Source of the DNA: Pseudocercospora fijiensis CIRAD86
Taxonomy: Eukaryota; Ascomycota; Dothideomycetes; Mycosphaerellales; Mycosphaerellaceae
DNA: 64,000 nucleotides
NCBI RefSeq assembly: GCF_000340215.1
Contig: NW_006921536.1
Coordinates: forward strand, 4,433,455 to 4,497,454
Reading direction: 5' to 3'
Shown here: positions 26,262-36,861 of the stretch, in pieces
Layout: every line of letters starts with the position of its first letter
Numbering within the stretch: the stretch's first letter is position 1
Notes under the pieces: generated by a model
Seen by the model: only the letters and a program-made list of their open reading frames with translations
Database searches by the model: none
What the model was told of the DNA's origin: nothing
Translations under genes and position numbers: made by a program

Positions 26262-26605
26262 CTTTGCTAACGTTGTCGCTTAGGGTAGAGGGGATAGTCG
26301 GTACGCCTCCTAAACCCCCCGTACCTACCGCTTTAGTACCCTTATTACTTTGCTTACGTTATCGCTTAGGGTAGGGGGGATAGTCGGCACGCCTCCTAAA
26401 CCCCCTATACCTACTGCTTTAGTACCCTTATTACTTTGCTTACGTTGTCGCTTAGGGCAGAGGGGATAGTCGGCACGCCTCCTAAACCCCCTATGCCTAC
26501 CGCTTTAGTACCCTTATTACTTTGCTTACGTTATCGCTTAGAGTAGGGGAGATAGTCGGCACGCCTCCTAACCCCCCCCCCTCCCCTACCTACCGCTTTA
26601 GTCTT
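26262..26605. repeat. 86-bp tandem repeat, four copies
   Basis: Units begin at 26,262, 26,348, 26,434 and 26,520 (each CTTTGCT followed by ACGTTRTCGCTTAG), so the period is exactly 86 bp. Copies differ mainly by transitions. The last unit is extended by a run of C. Related sequence in inverted orientation occurs at about 59,930-60,240. Confidence 0.9.
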
Positions 26606-28614
26606 CGCATCGGTGTTCGTAGGCTAACTTAGCGATAACTTAGCAAAGGGTATATCGGGGAGGTTATTATCTGCTAAAAGCTGCGATACTGTTCTCCTAC
26701 TAATAGGCGTGCCCGGTCTTCTAGCTTAGCAAAAGGTATATAGGGGTAGCCTAAGGCCGGCGTCGTTATCGTATTAATTACTTTTGCTAGCGTGCTTTTA
26801 CTAGAAATGCGCCTAATCGGCTTAACTAGGATAGATAAATTCAGAAGGTCCGAGATAGAAAGATAGCGATTCGTAGGCACACTATCGATACTAACTTAAT
26901 ATTAGTATTGTAACTTCTAGTCCGGGGAATTAAACACTTAATTACTATAGTATCTAAACCTTACCTATCTGCTTACGCTTTCCTTCTAACTAAGCTATTA
27001 CCGTAGGCAGTAGCAATAAGGCTATATAATAGTACTATAAGTTACAGCCTTCGACTAATAACAATGCGTACACCTAGCTACAACTAGGTATAGGAGTTGT
27101 AGTAATCCTCTACGCTTAGTTATAGTGTCTCGAGGTCTTATCCTATTCCCTTAGTAATAAGAACTATTCCTACTACGTGCGGTCTACTCGGACTTCCCCT
27201 AATTAGCTTAGGGCGTAGTCGTAGCCGTAGGGTTCCGGGCTAATTTATTAGCTCTTTTTCCGAGGTTGCTAGGCCTAATAATCTAGTAGAAGCGACCGCT
27301 AATAGTCTCGGTTAGGCAGCCGTTAATTGTTACTAAAATCAGTCCGGCTAATTTTCTATAGCGGCACTTCACTTATAAAGTGTATAAGGTCGAAGTCTAG
27401 TAGTTATATTTACTTAGTCGATTTGTAACGTGTCTTAAAGAGTTAGAAGCTCGAGGTCTATCTCGTGTCCGTAAGAGCGATTCTAGGTACTGCCCGTCTA
27501 TAGTTTTACTTCCGGTCTATCTTTTTTTTAGGCCTTAGTCGGTACTATATATTACAGGTAGTAGTAATAATGCTAGTCGAGTAGACTGTCTTTATCTGCT
27601 TAATTATTCTCTAATTGTTTTGCTACCGGAGGTCGCTATTCTAAGGGTATATTTTGCTAAGGGTGCATTTCGCTAAGGGTATAGTTTACTAAGGTCTATA
27701 GAGGTTTGCGGAGGTCGCGATAGTATACTTAGCGAATCTATTAGTAAAGGGGGGGGAATTGGCGCATCCTCGTAACGTTGTCGCATTATATAGATAGTAG
27801 GTAGTAGGCGCAGTGTTATTATTATCGCGCGTTAGAGGAAGTAACGTAAAAGTATAGCCTAAGGCTTCGAGGTCTCTACCTTGTAGAATCTAGCTAATTA
27901 GGTTGCGGGATTTCTAAAATCCGGGGTTAGCTTAGCGGTTACGCGTAACAGGATAGGGGATTAGCGACTATAGTAGAGCTTGTTATATAAGGCGAGCTTC
28001 GCTCGCAATTATTGTTCTCGGCTATCTAAATATCTCCGTTACTATCGGTCGTATCGATAGAGGTAGCGGCTATAGGTCTAAATGCTATTAGTTAACGTCT
28101 TAAAGAAAAATATACCGGCTATAGCTACCGGCTACGGCTACCGGCTACGGCCGCTAGCTAGATTAACTTACGCTACTAGAACTTTACGCTCGAAAACTAG
28201 CCGCAATTCTTTCCTCCTCTTAGCCTTCTCTTAGCTTGTCTTCTTATTCTAACCTTTACTTTTTTCTATAGGCGCTAGCTATCGATAGAATGCCTTATTC
28301 TACGCCTTTCTTCTCTTATCCTTAGCTCTTTTATCCTTATCTATCTTCTCCTTTCTCTCGCGGTCTCGTATGGAATTCTTTTTCGTAGAGTACTCCTTTT
28401 TAGTCTTACGCTTTTTAGTTAGACGCTTAGGCAAAATAAACTCGCGGTCTTTAGTTCTATCTTCTATTTAGCGCGCGGCGCGCTTCTCTCTTACTATTAT
28501 AAGGAAAAGAGGTAGGGGCGTAGCGTATAGTAGTTATTGTCGGTATAGGTATAGAGGAAGAATTTAAAAGATATAAGAATATCGCGAAGCCCTAATTGTT
28601 GCCGCCTATGTAAC
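26606..28614. other. RIP-mutated region with a dispersed repeat and a Lys/Arg-rich relic
   Basis: 26,761-26,830 carries a motif shared with about 5,749-5,815 and (inverted) about 59,763-59,836. A minus-strand Lys/Arg-rich stretch lies at about 28,240-28,440. Short tandem TACCGGCTACGG repeats occur near 28,120-28,150, and a perfect palindrome GCGAGCTTCGCTCGC lies near 27,992-28,006. I see no assignable gene. Confidence 0.4.
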
Positions 28615-28619
28615 GTTAT

Positions 28620-28915
28620 ATAGGTAAGCTTTCGCAACTACGGTAACTACGCCCTAGCAACGGCAACTACGGCCTAGCAACGGCAACTACGCCCTAGCAA
28701 CGGCAATAGAGCGTATTAAATATAACCTAGTAACTATTATAGCCGGTAGTCGTAGCCGGTAGTCGAATAAGAGTATCCTTGTAGTAAAACTACGCCCTAG
28801 CAACGGCAACTACGCCCTAGCAACGGCAAAAGAGCGTAGTAAATATAACATAGTTACTATTATAGCCGGCAATCGTAGCCGGCAGTCGAATAAGAGTGTC
28901 CTTATAGTAAAACTA
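28620..28915. repeat. Composite tandem repeat: 20-bp units inside a 123-bp unit
   Basis: A 20-bp unit (AACTACGCCCTAGCAACGGC) occurs three times, then a linker, then twice more followed by the same linker. The repeated linker positions (CGGCAA at 28,701 and 28,824) give a 123-bp higher-order period. The copies differ by a few substitutions and one fewer inner unit. Confidence 0.85.
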
Positions 28916-29048
28916 ATATAGTCTCTAGTTTAAACTAGGAATCTATATAGTTCGAAAAAACTAAACCGGAACTAGGGAGCTAGTTCGCCGCTAAGAAACC
29001 AAACTATATACGTTTAGTAGTTCGGAAACCGAACTACTGCGGGGTCTA

Positions 29049-29140
29049 AGTTAGCCTAACGCTAAGCGCTAAGCCCTACCTAAGGCACTAAGACCCTAGC
29101 TTTACTCGAGCTAGTTATATACTAATTACGTATAGCCTCT
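29049..29140 (-). repeat. Direct terminal repeat, right copy in element orientation (92 bp)
   Basis: Collinear with 31,228-31,319. Shares the internal TAACGCTAAGCGCTAAGCCC block. Confidence 0.8.
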
Positions 29141-31227
29141 AATAGTCTATAGTTACTACGTAGTGCTTAAGGACAGGGTTACTAATAATAATATCGGATA
29201 GAAGGTTATCTATATCTACTACGTAGGTAGTAAAGTCTAATAAGCGCTTATTGCCGAGGTCGTCTTTTAGAACTATAGGAATATAGTAGGCCCTATAGGT
29301 TAAGTGCCGAGCGTTATTAAACTAAGCAAGGATTAGTATATTAGTCCTATTTAGTTGTCGAAGGTCTAATTGTTTAGCTAGGCGATAGCTAATAAGGGTA
29401 CTAACTAAGTTGCCTAGGTCTAGTATAATACTGCTTTTATAGTTAGTGCCCTAGGTGTCTTATATAAGGCAGGTGCGTATAATAGCTAGTATAATGTCGA
29501 TAGTTTTACGCCGTATAAGGCTAATAGTTAGTGCAGCGCTTATTCTTTTTTCGATTAATTAGAAGGTTAGCCTATAGGGATAGCGTTAGCTACTAAAAGG
29601 TGCCTTCTATACTTAGCGGAAGTACGGTTAATACAGGCCTAGTCCTTAGGTTTGTTATATTAGCCTAGAAGATAGCTAGTGCTATTATAGTTAAAGCACT
29701 TTAATCCGGTTAGAACATTACCGTAGCTATTGTTACTATTAGTAGAGCGGTTAGTACTATAGGGATACGAGCCCCTTCTATAGCCCCTATCCTAGCCTCC
29801 TCTATATAGCTGCCGGCTACGGCTTCTTCTACGGTTATTGTTACTATTCCTATTATTAGTATTATTGTTTTAGTAGGAACCTTAGTTTCCTCCGCGGGTA
29901 CTATAGTTGCCGTAGTTAGTACTAGCTAGTCGGATCCTCGATTCTAGCTGTTACTAAAGCTAAATAGCTCGTTCGGCTATTTCTACTTCAACTATAAATT
30001 AAATACGTATTAGATTAGCCTGTTTAAATATACGGCAGCGGTCTAATTTAAGGACTAGTTCCTATCTTAGTTTAGGGCATATTTCGGAGATCTAGATAGG
30101 GTCGGTCTTAGCTAGCAAATCGTCCTTAAGGGTCCTTAAATAGGCCTCGAAGGATCGAGAAGATTAGTCGGCCTTTTGTTTAGTACGTAGGTATTAATCC
30201 TATATATATTACTATCGTAATATAGGGTTGCTAAGGGTGTTTAGCATAATAGTCTTATAGTCCTACTACTAAATAGCGGTCTAATTATTAAGGGAGTTAA
30301 AATAGTCGTCCTAGGTACGCTCTAGGTCTCTATTAATATACTATATAGCATAGACGACTAACGAATAGTCGTCTAGAAGGGCCCTTAGTGCGTTTCGCTA
30401 ATTAAGCTTATAGTTACAAATATAGTCGTTATATTGCTTTTAACTAGAGCTATTAAATATAGTATAGTCCTTAAGTTTAGCATCCTTCTTTTAGACTAAT
30501 AGTAAGGAAGGAATTGCTATCGGCTTAGTATTAGTTACTAGGGCTTCCTATAGGCGGTAAATTTCGAGGAGATTATCCTTTAGCTATTGTTCTTAACGTA
30601 AGGTAGTAAGTCTGTTCTAAGTAGCTTCTTAAAGTCTCGCTATTAGCTAGGGGCTAAAGGCTAGTTAGCTATATCGTCGATTAACAATATTATTAAGAAT
30701 GTCGTTAATAGGCAATTCTAGATTATTACCTAGAACTATAGGTTCTTTAGTAGGCCCTCTAGTAGGCTCTTTAGTAGGCACTATACTACTAGTATTGTTA
30801 TTACTAGCGCTACTAGCGGTACCGCGATTGTTATTGCTTTGTAATAAGCCGGCTATTATAATAAGGGGTAGTACTAATAATGTATCGTAGGCCCCTATAG
30901 TACGGATATAGCGGAATTAGTAGGTATCGGCCTAGTATAGTTAACTTAGTATAATAGGCCGTATAGAAGGCCTTAATTAATAATTAGTACGGTTATTTTA
31001 GTAGAATAGTACGTATAGGTCCCGTTCTTTAGGCGTAATATAGTTAAATCGATAGTTTTTGTAGCTATACCGCTAAAAGCTTAAAATAAGGACTATCTAG
31101 CTACTAGTATCCTTAAAGGGTAGATCGAATACTATATAAGAAGGATTATATTAGTAGGTAGATAGGATAGTAGTAGGTTAGTATAGTATTTAATAGAGAT
31201 CTAGGAGGAGAAGGAGGAAGGTAGGCT

Positions 31228-31319
31228 AGTTAACCTAACGCTAAGCGCTAAGCCCTACCTAAGGTACTAAGACCCTAGCTTTACTCGGTCTAGCTATATA
31301 CTAATTACGTATAGCCTCT
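31228..31319 (-). repeat. Direct terminal repeat, left copy in element orientation (92 bp)
   Basis: Partner of 29,049-29,140. Differences are few and mostly transitions. Confidence 0.8.
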
Positions 31320-31744
31320 TTAGCCCTAATACTTAGCCTATCTTATCGCTTCCTACTAGTTAATAGCAGCCTATCTAGCGGCCTATTTAGTAGCCTATTT
31401 AATTAGCTTAGGTCTAGTAGCCTTACGCCGAGTCGTACGACTAAGCCGCTTATTAATCCGCTTAAGTAGCTCTAAGGTACGGCAAGTTACGCCGTAAGTA
31501 GCTATCTCGTTACTACTATAATCGCTTCTTAGTACTCGCTAGTACTTCTTAAATATACGAATAGTAATAATACCGGTTATAGACTCCTTAAGTACTAGTA
31601 TCTAGTATATATAATTTAAGCTATAAACCCTCCGATAATACTAGGTATAATCTAATAGCCTATACTTATTAGACTTCCGCTTCTTAAGCTTAGCGCGTAC
31701 GAGAGCCCTTCGCTCGGCCGCTTTACGTAGACCGAAACCGATTT
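31320..31744 (-). pseudogene. RIP-mutated relic, Lys/Arg-rich, possible C-terminal end of a DNA-transposase gene
   Basis: Minus-strand frame interrupted only by TAG/TAA and very rich in Lys, Arg and Ala (for example RKAAERRALVRAKLKKRK near 31,680-31,735). Such tails occur after pogo/Fot1-type transposases, but no catalytic DDE residue is visible here, so the assignment is a guess. It ends abruptly at the start of the gene island. Confidence 0.3.
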
Positions 31745-32084
31745 GCTTTAGGCGGGAGGAACTCAACGGCCCATCCTATCCTGGCAGGACGTTGCATAGA
31801 ATAGCGAGAGTTCCGTGCCGCATCGCCAAGCGGATTCAATCAATCCTAGCGCGTTGGCAGCATTCTATCTCCCGCTCGCTGCTTGCACAGCGCTTCCAGG
31901 ATGTCTTCCTCATCACAGGTGATTGCACTGCCAGGCAAGAAGTTGTCGGGCCGGAAACTTGATATCAAAGCAGGCACCGAGTGAATGGTTCCGCAGCCAG
32001 GGTCGCCTAGAATATTTCTCGCCCTGATCATTGGGTTGGTGGGGTGTCGTTTGAAGTCAGAGAAACCAGAGTGATACCGACAGC
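31745..32084. promoter_or_regulatory. Edge of the gene island and 5' region of the P450 gene
   Basis: From about 31,745 CpA and TpG reappear at normal frequency, marking the edge of RIP-mutated DNA. No TATA box stands out. A 61-codon minus-strand frame (31,846-32,031) overlaps it and is not supported by any recognisable domain. Confidence 0.45.
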
Positions 32085-33726
32085 ATGGGCTCCGCGTCGG
32101 GCCTCTTGATTCCTGCTGCTGTGCTCTTCTTCTCGTACTACTTCATCGGTGCCATCATCAGCTACCGACGCCTCAGTCAATTCAAAGGGCCGCCGCTCGC
32201 GAGCTTCTCTCGCTTCTGGCTGTTCTGGAAGGAGTGTGCAGGCCAGCTTCCCAGGTCGCAGGTGGCAGCTCTCGAGCAATATGGTAGGTAGTACATGCAG
32301 CTCACGCCCGAAAAGATGGGAGACGGCTCGACTGACGCGCGTGTAGGATCCCCGGCTCGTATTGGCCATGACCTCGTTGTCACCGATGATGCGGATCTGA
32401 TCATGCGCATGAATGCTCCCGCGTCAAAGTGGACAAGATCGGGCTGGTATGATGCCATGCGCATGGATCCGCGGAGGGACAGTGTGTTTTCCGCTCGTGA
32501 TGAGAAGTTGCACGCCGAGCTGAAATCAAAGGAGGCGGGCGCAGTGAGGACAATCCGGAAAGCCTCGGCGATGGCGAATCGGTGACACTGACGCCTTGCA
32601 GTACAATGGACGAGACATTGCAAGCCTCGAGCCTGACATGGAGGCCCGCATAGGAGATCTCATCGAGTTGCTCCGCAAACATGAAGGCACTTCGGTCGAT
32701 TTCGCCTCGGTGGCAAGGTACTTCACGCTGGATGTGCTCAGTACGCTCGCGTTTGGCAGACCTTTCGGCTTCATGGCCGCCGACGAGGATCTCTGGGAAT
32801 ACAACAAGACCTCGCGTGATTTCATGCTCATCCTCGGCTTGACAGCAAATCATAGCCCGATCAGGTGGCTGCTCTCGTTAGATTGGGTCCAAGCACTTGC
32901 GGCGCCCAAGCTGACCGACAAGACTGGTCTGGGGCCGGCCCTCGCCTTTGCCAGAAAAGCAGTGGCGGAAAGATTTGGTCCGGACGCCAAGGTGAAGAAA
33001 GACATGCTGGGATCTTTCGTAGAGCAGGGTCTTCCTCAGCTTCAGTGCGAGGCTGAATCCTTCTTGCAAATCATTGCTGGCTCGGACTCCACGACGACTG
33101 CGCTTCGGTCATGCATCTTTCTCCTTGCCGGCAGTCCACGAGTCTACTGCAAGCTCAGACACGAAGTCGATGCCGCTTCAAGTCAAGCTCCCACTGGCTC
33201 GGTGATCAAGTATGCTGCTGCCCAGAAGCTGCCGTACCTGAAGGCTGTGATTCAAGAGGCTCTGCGCTTGTTTCCCCCCTTGTTCGGCCTGAAGGAGAAG
33301 ACGGCACCACCGGGTGGCGAGGAGGTTGGAGGTATCTTCTTCCCCGAAGGCACGGGCGTCGCAATCTGCGATGATGCTGTCTGCCGCAAGAAGGACATCT
33401 TTGGCGAGGACGCTCACATTTTCCGGCCGGAGCGATTTCTCGAGAAGGACGAGGCACTCAATGCCAAACGTTTCCGGACGGTTGACGTGATATTTGGGAC
33501 TGGTCGATTCCAGTGCTTGGGCAAGCATATCGCTACCATGGAGTTGCACAAGTCCATCTTCGAGGTACGTGTCCTTTTAATGTCATCTCCACGCGACCAC
33601 TGACGAGGATAGATTATGCGACATTTCGACTTCGTGATGACAGATCCCATGAGGGGCATTGACAGCGTCTCTCACAACATTCATATGCAATCGAACATGA
33701 ACTTGGTTATGTACTCGCGGACATGA
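32085..33726 (+). CDS. Cytochrome P450 monooxygenase, pisatin-demethylase-like, 490 aa
   Basis: Four exons by splice-site reading: 32,085-32,283, 32,347-32,543, 32,602-33,564 and 33,613-33,726 (introns of 63, 58 and 48 nt). Residues about 7-26 form an N-terminal membrane anchor, so it is an ER-bound class II enzyme needing a P450 reductase elsewhere. The I-helix oxygen-binding motif AGSDSTT starts at residue 291, ExxR is E351-R354, FRPERF follows, and the haem-binding FGTGRFQCLGK has Cys437. The YG-PARIG and FSARDEKLHAEL stretches resemble fungal P450s related to pisatin demethylase and benzoate hydroxylases. Substrate unknown. Length is slightly short for the family (usually about 510-530). 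It is not part of a visible biosynthetic cluster and lies about 340 bp from RIP-mutated DNA. Confidence 0.9.
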
Positions 33727-34568
33727 GGTATGAAGACATGAATGATTTTGCATTCGGCGTTGCTTATCAGAGATACCCTCCGAATGGAATCGTATGGTAG
33801 GAAAAGGAACGAAGAATGAAGCGCACGAAAAGCGGCGTTGATATGGCTGTTGCTTTCATCTTGTGAGCTTTCCGCAACCACGAGACCATCCACCCTCCAC
33901 CCTGGCATTTCGTCAGAGTTCAGGACCCCAACAACTCACCAAAGGCATTACGCCAAGTAGACGGCTGAGTTCCTTGCCAAAAGAGACGTGATAGCTTTGC
34001 GAGACACATGCTATCCATTTCATTCCATTCTGCGCAGCTTCACTGATCTTTGGAAGAGGACAGGAGAAGTGCTAATTGTCTTCCCTCCAACTCTGTGCTT
34101 CTGGTCGCTCTTGCCGATAGAAGTGATGCATGGAAAGTGATTTTGAGGTTCAACTGCGTAGAAGGCAATACTCAAAGGATCGAGCGAGTGTCCTGCCTGG
34201 TCACAGTTCCTTGAGTGTAACGAGAAGCTTCGCGCTCTACAACTCCCCCTCGGTCTCCTACTGGGGCATTGATTGAATAAGAATCGCTTCGTTGGCTTCA
34301 ACATCACCTTGCTCTGGACGCTGAGCTGCGGATCGCGTAGAGACTGATGGGATTGTTCACTCTCCATCAGGCTATGAGTCGGCTCGAGAGGCTCCAAGAC
34401 CTCCGCACAGCAGCATCTAGGAGCTTCGCGGTTGCCTAGCAAGAGTGTGCACTTACATCGAAATGGCCGTGCAGTCGACTAGCCTGGGCCGCCCGCAGAA
34501 AGGCTGGTGTATCTCACATCGATGAAACCAAGTCGCGAAACAACACTGTCAAGTGACAGCATCCTGAC
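33727..34568. other. Intergenic region, no gene seen
   Basis: A 140-codon minus-strand frame at 34,020-34,442 has no domain, no fungal start context and ordinary intergenic composition. I regard the region as the P450 3' flank and the promoter of the next gene. Confidence 0.5.
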
Positions 34569-35480
34569 ATGGCGCAGCAAGACCCGGTTGATATAGCCAT
34601 CGCGGCTTTGGAGGATGTACGGCAGCACGAAGAGAGTCTCCGCAAGAAAGCGGAAGGTCTTGAGTCGAAGCTTCTCGATCGTCGCAGCGAGTCTGATGCT
34701 CGGATCAAGCAGCTCGAAATGGAGCTCGAAGGCGAGCGCAGGATGCGGAAGGCAGCAGAAGACAAGCTGCGACTGCGACAGGGCGCAAGCAAGGCTGTGA
34801 ACGTCGACGACCTGGACGACTCACTCCGCCACGGCAATCTATCAAAGACACAATCTTCGCCAGTTCGACAGCTTCCGAAAACCAACAAGCGCCTACGAGC
34901 CACTGTAGAAGATGCAGAAGACGACGAGCCGCTGCTCAAGCGCCCCAAGCATAAAGACGCCGAGTATCTCATCGCTCCCTTACAACCTGTCGAGCCCAAG
35001 GCTCAGACCTATCCAAGTAAGTCACTTGCGATTACTCACGCACTATGACTAATCGCTCTAGAATTCCCTCATCCCACCAAACCCGCAAGAGACCTGAAAG
35101 CAGCAGTTGAGAACATATACGGACTACGAACTGGTCAAGCACAGCACAAGTCGACGGATCTGGTCAAAGTGTCTACCTTATCTGCAGCTCAGATCAAGAT
35201 GATCGCAGACACGTGGAAGAACATTACAAACGAGGCTGTCAATGAGTCTCGAAAGCGCCGCCTTCACTCGTGGTCGGCTGGCGAGATCGTCGGCTGCGCT
35301 TCCACTAGGGTGACGCTTGGCAAGAGGACACAGTGGCATGGCGAGCCTTGGGTGGCGTGTCAGCTCGGTCGCGATGCGACACAGCCTTGCTTTCGGAATG
35401 GTGCTGGGATGAAGTATTTTGTGGTACTTCCTGGCAGTAAGAAGAAGGCTGAGAAAGGGGAAGAGTTCCATTACTTCTGA
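34569..35480 (+). CDS. Coiled-coil protein of unknown function, probably nuclear, 288 aa
   Basis: Two exons: 34,569-35,016 and 35,062-35,480. The 45-nt intron has a GTAAGT donor, an ACTAAT branch site and a TAG acceptor. Residues about 10-75 are a charged coiled coil (repeated KKAEGLESKLLDRR-type heptads). A basic KRPKHK stretch near residue 130 could be a nuclear localisation signal. The C-terminal half (residues about 165-288) has a compact conserved-looking domain with a WSAGEIVGCAS stretch, three Cys and several Trp. I do not recognise this domain. The start is the first ATG after stop codons and gives a full coiled coil. Ubiquitous fungal hypothetical protein is the likely class, and no function is claimed. 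Confidence 0.75.
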
Positions 35481-36059
35481 ATGAAGATTATAGGGAATTA
35501 CTATAGTAGGCGAGGAGCATGCTGGGCTGAATCAGGGGTGCTGAATTTCTTACCCGGCTATACGTCGTTTGGTTGGAAAGTGACAGAGACGATGCATTGA
35601 GCTTGCATTGTGCATCCGTACAGAATGACAAGACGAGGATTCCCCCAGGTGCTCACTCGCACATCGAAGAGATTCCATCAAGTCGATATATCGCGGCTGC
35701 AGCGACGAAATGAACGCGAAGTCGAGAAATCCGAATGTATGTGGTGTCTCCTTGGATTTGAAATCATTCTCTTCGTACCAGATGCTCATCGCTTCCTGAA
35801 GAATCCCTGGAAGGACATGATCAGTGGTTCGACATACACTAGGCGTCAGTCCACAGGATCGTCGCTCACATGAGCACGTGCTTCAATCGACTGAAAGCAG
35901 CTCTTCTCTGAGCGTGGAGATCTCGCTAGATCAGAATCAAGATGAGTCGCAGCAAGCATTATCCACCATATAGCCGCCTCCTCACCAGTGTCACAATCTC
36001 TTCCGCATTTCAGCCCCGATTCTTCGAATTTCGAGCAGAAACAAGACACTTGCTTTGAA
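35481..36059. other. Intergenic region, no gene seen
   Basis: Only short overlapping frames without domain character. It presumably holds the 3' end of the upstream gene and the promoter of the small membrane protein. Confidence 0.5.
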
Positions 36060-36489
36060 ATGCCTCCGCGAGCAAGGAGGCACAGAAACGAGCATCGAGA
36101 ACGAGTCTACATCTCAGAGTACCTCCTTAGGAAACCAAAACCAAAGAATTTTGACCGGGAGACCAAGCTCTTAATCAGTCTCGCTTTGCTCTGTGGTCTG
36201 ATACTTGCCCTGTTGTTCTTCAACTATCCTGAAGATCTAGTGTTGCTGCTATCAACAGGCGTCTTCCTGGGCTCGCTCTTTTGGTTTGCTTGGTACCGTC
36301 TTAAATCACACGCGGCACACGAGAACAACCAGGAAATCTTCACACGAATTAATTGCGAGAGAGCTTTGGTGGTGAGTACCATGTGTCTCTTGGCATTGTG
36401 GTAAGGTAACTACCTGGGAAGAGCGGTTGTGAAGCTGACGCTTGTCTTTCCAGTGTCGGGCGGGTATTCGGTTGATGGGCCCTGGCTAA
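36060..36489 (+). CDS. Small membrane protein, two transmembrane helices, 115 aa
   Basis: Exons 36,060-36,371 and 36,454-36,489, with an 82-nt intron having a GTGAGT donor, CTGAC branch and CAG acceptor. Without splicing the frame ends at 36,404 in a low-quality tail, which favours the intron. The protein has a basic N-terminus (residues 1-35), two hydrophobic helices (about residues 37-56 and 60-78), then a polar tail. A start 72 bp upstream in frame (35,988) is possible, but 36,060 gives a compact basic N-terminus before the first helix. No family recognised. The small size and modest coding signal mean it could still be a chance frame, but two well-formed membrane segments argue for a real gene. 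Confidence 0.5.
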
Positions 36490-36861
36490 ATATAAGGTAG
36501 TTGTGTGGTATCGAGAGGACTCGGCTCGTGGCTAAAAGCCAGAAAGAATGAAAAGCTGTAACGGAATGGAGTGAACAAACATCGGCAATGCGAGACAATG
36601 ACTTCCGGCTACGAACCGTATACGTATGGTAAACTGCCACGAATCTCAGTAACATTTCGCCATTTCCCATCCCAATCAACGTCAGGCCAACCTTCAGGAA
36701 GGACAGAGTACTTAGCCAAAGTGTACATCGCGCTACACACCCCCTCCTCCTCACAATTCAAATCACAGATTCCATATAGATTGCAATAGCACTGCTTCGC
36801 ATTCGGACAAGAAACTGGATCTTTGCCAAAAATGACTGTTTTTTGAAAAAGTCAGTCCCCT

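Larger units (their letters stand above)
29049..31319 (-). mobile_element. Small LTR element with gag and protease only (TR-GAG-like), RIP-mutated
   Basis: Flanked by 92-bp direct repeats (29,049-29,140 and 31,228-31,319, constant offset 2,179) with only a few differences. Minus-strand frame inside: a gag-like region (about 30,000-30,900), a zinc knuckle near 29,650-29,700 (CFNYNSTSYLLG, second Cys and the His changed to Tyr), then a retropepsin-like stretch (DLGNLVSTLI near 29,400-29,430). No reverse transcriptase, RNase H or integrase is present; at 2.27 kb there is no room. This matches the non-autonomous class known as terminal-repeat retrotransposons with GAG. Repeat ends are not clean TG...CA, possibly because of RIP. 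Confidence 0.65.

Noticed and set aside
26262..26605. Regular repeats considered as a CRISPR array
   Set aside because: The units are directly tandem with no unique spacers, and the host is a eukaryote.
1..31744. A Starship-type giant element covering the left block
   Set aside because: No tyrosine-recombinase captain gene or bounding repeats seen; the block is explained by nested ordinary transposons plus one unassigned relic.
31846..32031. 61-codon minus-strand frame next to the repeat border
   Set aside because: No recognisable domain, and it overlaps the P450 upstream region; could be a gene remnant but cannot be supported.
34020..34442. 140-codon minus-strand frame between the P450 and coiled-coil genes
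   Set aside because: No domain, signal or membrane feature, and poor amino-acid composition for a fungal protein.
36410..36754. 114-codon minus-strand frame with hydrophobic parts
   Set aside because: Overlaps the second exon and 3' end of the small membrane protein; no family recognised.
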